This document shows, one piece after another, positions 4,595 through 5,755 of a stretch of DNA of 5,755 nt; position 1 is the first letter of the stretch; every line of letters starts with the position of its first letter. Under the pieces are notes generated by a model. It searched no databases. It saw only the letters and a list, made by a program, of their open reading frames with translations, and was not told the origin of the DNA. The position numbers were made by a program, and so were the translations under genes. Origin of the DNA: Acidobacteriota bacterium (GTDB taxonomy: Bacteria > Acidobacteriota > Terriglobia > UBA7540); assembly GCA_021828225.1 (NCBI GenBank), contig JAKASH010000228.1, positions 1 to 5,755 of the forward strand, given 5' to 3'.

Positions 4595-5755
4595 ATGTCT
4601 CGAGTCTTGGGAAATGCGCAAAGTCCGCTGATTATCGGTCATTACGGAGGATCGAATACCGGTGACGAGGCGATGCTGGCGGGAATTCTGGAGGCGATGG
4701 GTCCCGGCGTCCGCCAGCATGCGAGGGTCGTCGTCAAAGACGGCGCACTCGAAAAAACTTGTCCCAACTTTGGAGTGCCCTCCGTGCCGGCCACATTGAA
4801 CTCGGTGTTCAATGCCTTGCTCAGATCTGACGGCCTTGTCCTGGGCGGTGGGACGCACTTTCACGATGACTACACAACCTTCAGATACTTGCGCCACTTC
4901 CGCTATATGTCGCGAATCGTTGTCCTCTCGATTCTGGCCAAACTGTTGCGAAGGAAAGTGGCCTGGCTCGGGATGGGTTTTGGACCCTTCTATCGCCGGC
5001 CCACTCGATGGCTGACCCGGCTGGGCCTGGCTTTCTGCGACTGCGTTACCGTTCGTGACGCGCGATCTCATCAGGAAGTTGCCGCCTGGGTTCCGTCCAG
5101 TAAACTCTTGCATGCTTTTGATCTTTCCGCATTGCTGGTCGGCAGCTCGAATGGCGGCGTTCGAACCGGGAAAGAAAGCCAGGAATGCAAAACCTTGGGA
5201 ATCAGCGCGACTTCGGTTCAGAATTCCATGACCGGCGGCCCCGAAGCCGACGCCGTTTTCTGGAGCCGCCTGACGCGAGCGCTGATTGGGACGCTCAACA
5301 GCAATCTGGCCCTCAGGATCAGGGTCATGGTCATTCGCGGCGGTGATCGCGAAGACGATTGGCATCTGAGCAGAAAGCTTCACACCGCCATCTCCCGCGT
5401 ACATCCCGGCCGCTCCGAACTGGTCCCTTACAATCCGGATCCCACGGCAACCCTGCGCAGCGTTGCGGAGTGTGACGCCTTTATTGCCACGCGTTACCAT
5501 GCGGGAGTCCTCGCTTACCTGTCGGAATGTCCTCTCCTGCTGATTGCCTATCACCGCAAGGTGCGCGACCTGGCCCGTGAAGTCGGACTTTCGGATGAGG
5601 CCTGCATCGGCATTGCCAAGGATGCCGGGGAGAATCTTCTCATGGAGAGGATCGGGCGAATGCTGGAAGGCGACGATGCCTTTCGCGCCCGTCTTCCCGT
5701 TTCTGTCGCGGCGCAACAGGCCTGGCTCAGTATCCGCGCGCTTCAGGCTGTGTTG
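4595..5755 (+). CDS. Polysaccharide pyruvyl transferase family protein, right end open
   Basis: From an ATG at 4595 the frame is open for 387 codons to the window edge. AGGGG (4584-4588) lies 6 nt before the ATG. Family motifs are clear. IIGHYGGSNTGDEAML (13-28) is the glycine-rich N-terminal loop with N-x-G-D-E. LVLGGGTHFHDD (81-92) is the central triple-glycine loop. WLGMGFGPF (124-132) follows. TRYHAGVLAY (299-308) is the conserved R-x-H region (Arg300, His302), and LLLIAYHRKV (314-323) follows it. Members such as CsaB and WcaK transfer pyruvate from phosphoenolpyruvate to sugars of exopolysaccharides or cell-wall polymers, giving a negatively charged ketal. The fold is GT-B-like and cytoplasmic, with no signal peptide. 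The protein is already about full length for the family, so the stop is probably close to the edge. It follows the deacetylase on the same strand with a 232-bp gap, nearly half of which is the MITE-like element. Confidence 0.92.
   Translation, partial: MSRVLGNAQSPLIIGHYGGSNTGDEAMLAGILEAMGPGVRQHARVVVKDGALEKTCPNFGVPSVPATLNSVFNALLRSDGLVLGGGTHFHDDYTTFRYLRHFRYMSRIVVLSILAKLLRRKVAWLGMGFGPFYRRPTRWLTRLGLAFCDCVTVRDARSHQEVAAWVPSSKLLHAFDLSALLVGSSNGGVRTGKESQECKTLGISATSVQNSMTGGPEADAVFWSRLTRALIGTLNSNLALRIRVMVIRGGDREDDWHLSRKLHTAISRVHPGRSELVPYNPDPTATLRSVAECDAFIATRYHAGVLAYLSECPLLLIAYHRKVRDLAREVGLSDEACIGIAKDAGENLLMERIGRMLEGDDAFRARLPVSVAAQQAWLSIRALQAVL

Noticed and set aside
4580..5716. A 378-codon minus-strand frame antisense to the pyruvyl transferase gene
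   Set aside because: It has no recognisable domain and lies wholly opposite a gene with clear family motifs and a good ribosome binding site. It is a GC-rich shadow frame.

Overview
The window reads as chromosomal DNA from a GC-rich, non-model bacterium. It holds a sugar-type oxidoreductase, a membrane-anchored or exported PQQ-like beta-propeller protein, an exopolysaccharide-type gene pair, and intergenic spaces full of small GC-rich hairpin repeats. From memory this texture fits Acidobacteriota (Bryobacterales/Solibacter-like). That placement is a low-to-moderate confidence inference with no marker gene behind it.

Layout. Positions 1-793 (minus strand, cut by the left edge) carry a Gfo/Idh/MocA-family NAD(P)-dependent oxidoreductase. 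Positions 794-1142 have no gene. They hold a possible leaderless promoter for the oxidoreductase, an 11-bp perfect-stem hairpin (859-887), and a degenerate tandem array of hairpins with a period near 60 bp (968-1115). Positions 1143-2663 (minus) encode a 506-residue PQQ-like beta-propeller protein with one N-terminal hydrophobic segment. Positions 2664-3582 are poor in genes: interlocking dyads sit just upstream of the propeller gene, one possible small secreted protein lies on the minus strand (2811-3188), and 3189-3582 holds no convincing gene. Positions 3583-4362 (plus) encode a NodB-type polysaccharide deacetylase. Positions 4363-4594 hold a 105-bp MITE-like element with 17-bp perfect terminal inverted repeats (4458-4562), immediately preceded by an orphan Shine-Dalgarno sequence. 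Positions 4595-5755 (plus, open at the right edge) encode a polysaccharide pyruvyl transferase family protein.

Function. The two plus-strand genes very likely belong to one surface-polysaccharide or exopolysaccharide cluster continuing to the right: one would remove acyl groups and the other would add pyruvate ketals or an equivalent decoration. The minus-strand genes point away from this cluster and look like a separate transcription unit or units. The genes belong to known families. The parts most worth following up are non-coding: the MITE-like element, the covarying hairpin array and the interlocking dyads. I found no convincing evidence of a wholly new multi-gene system.
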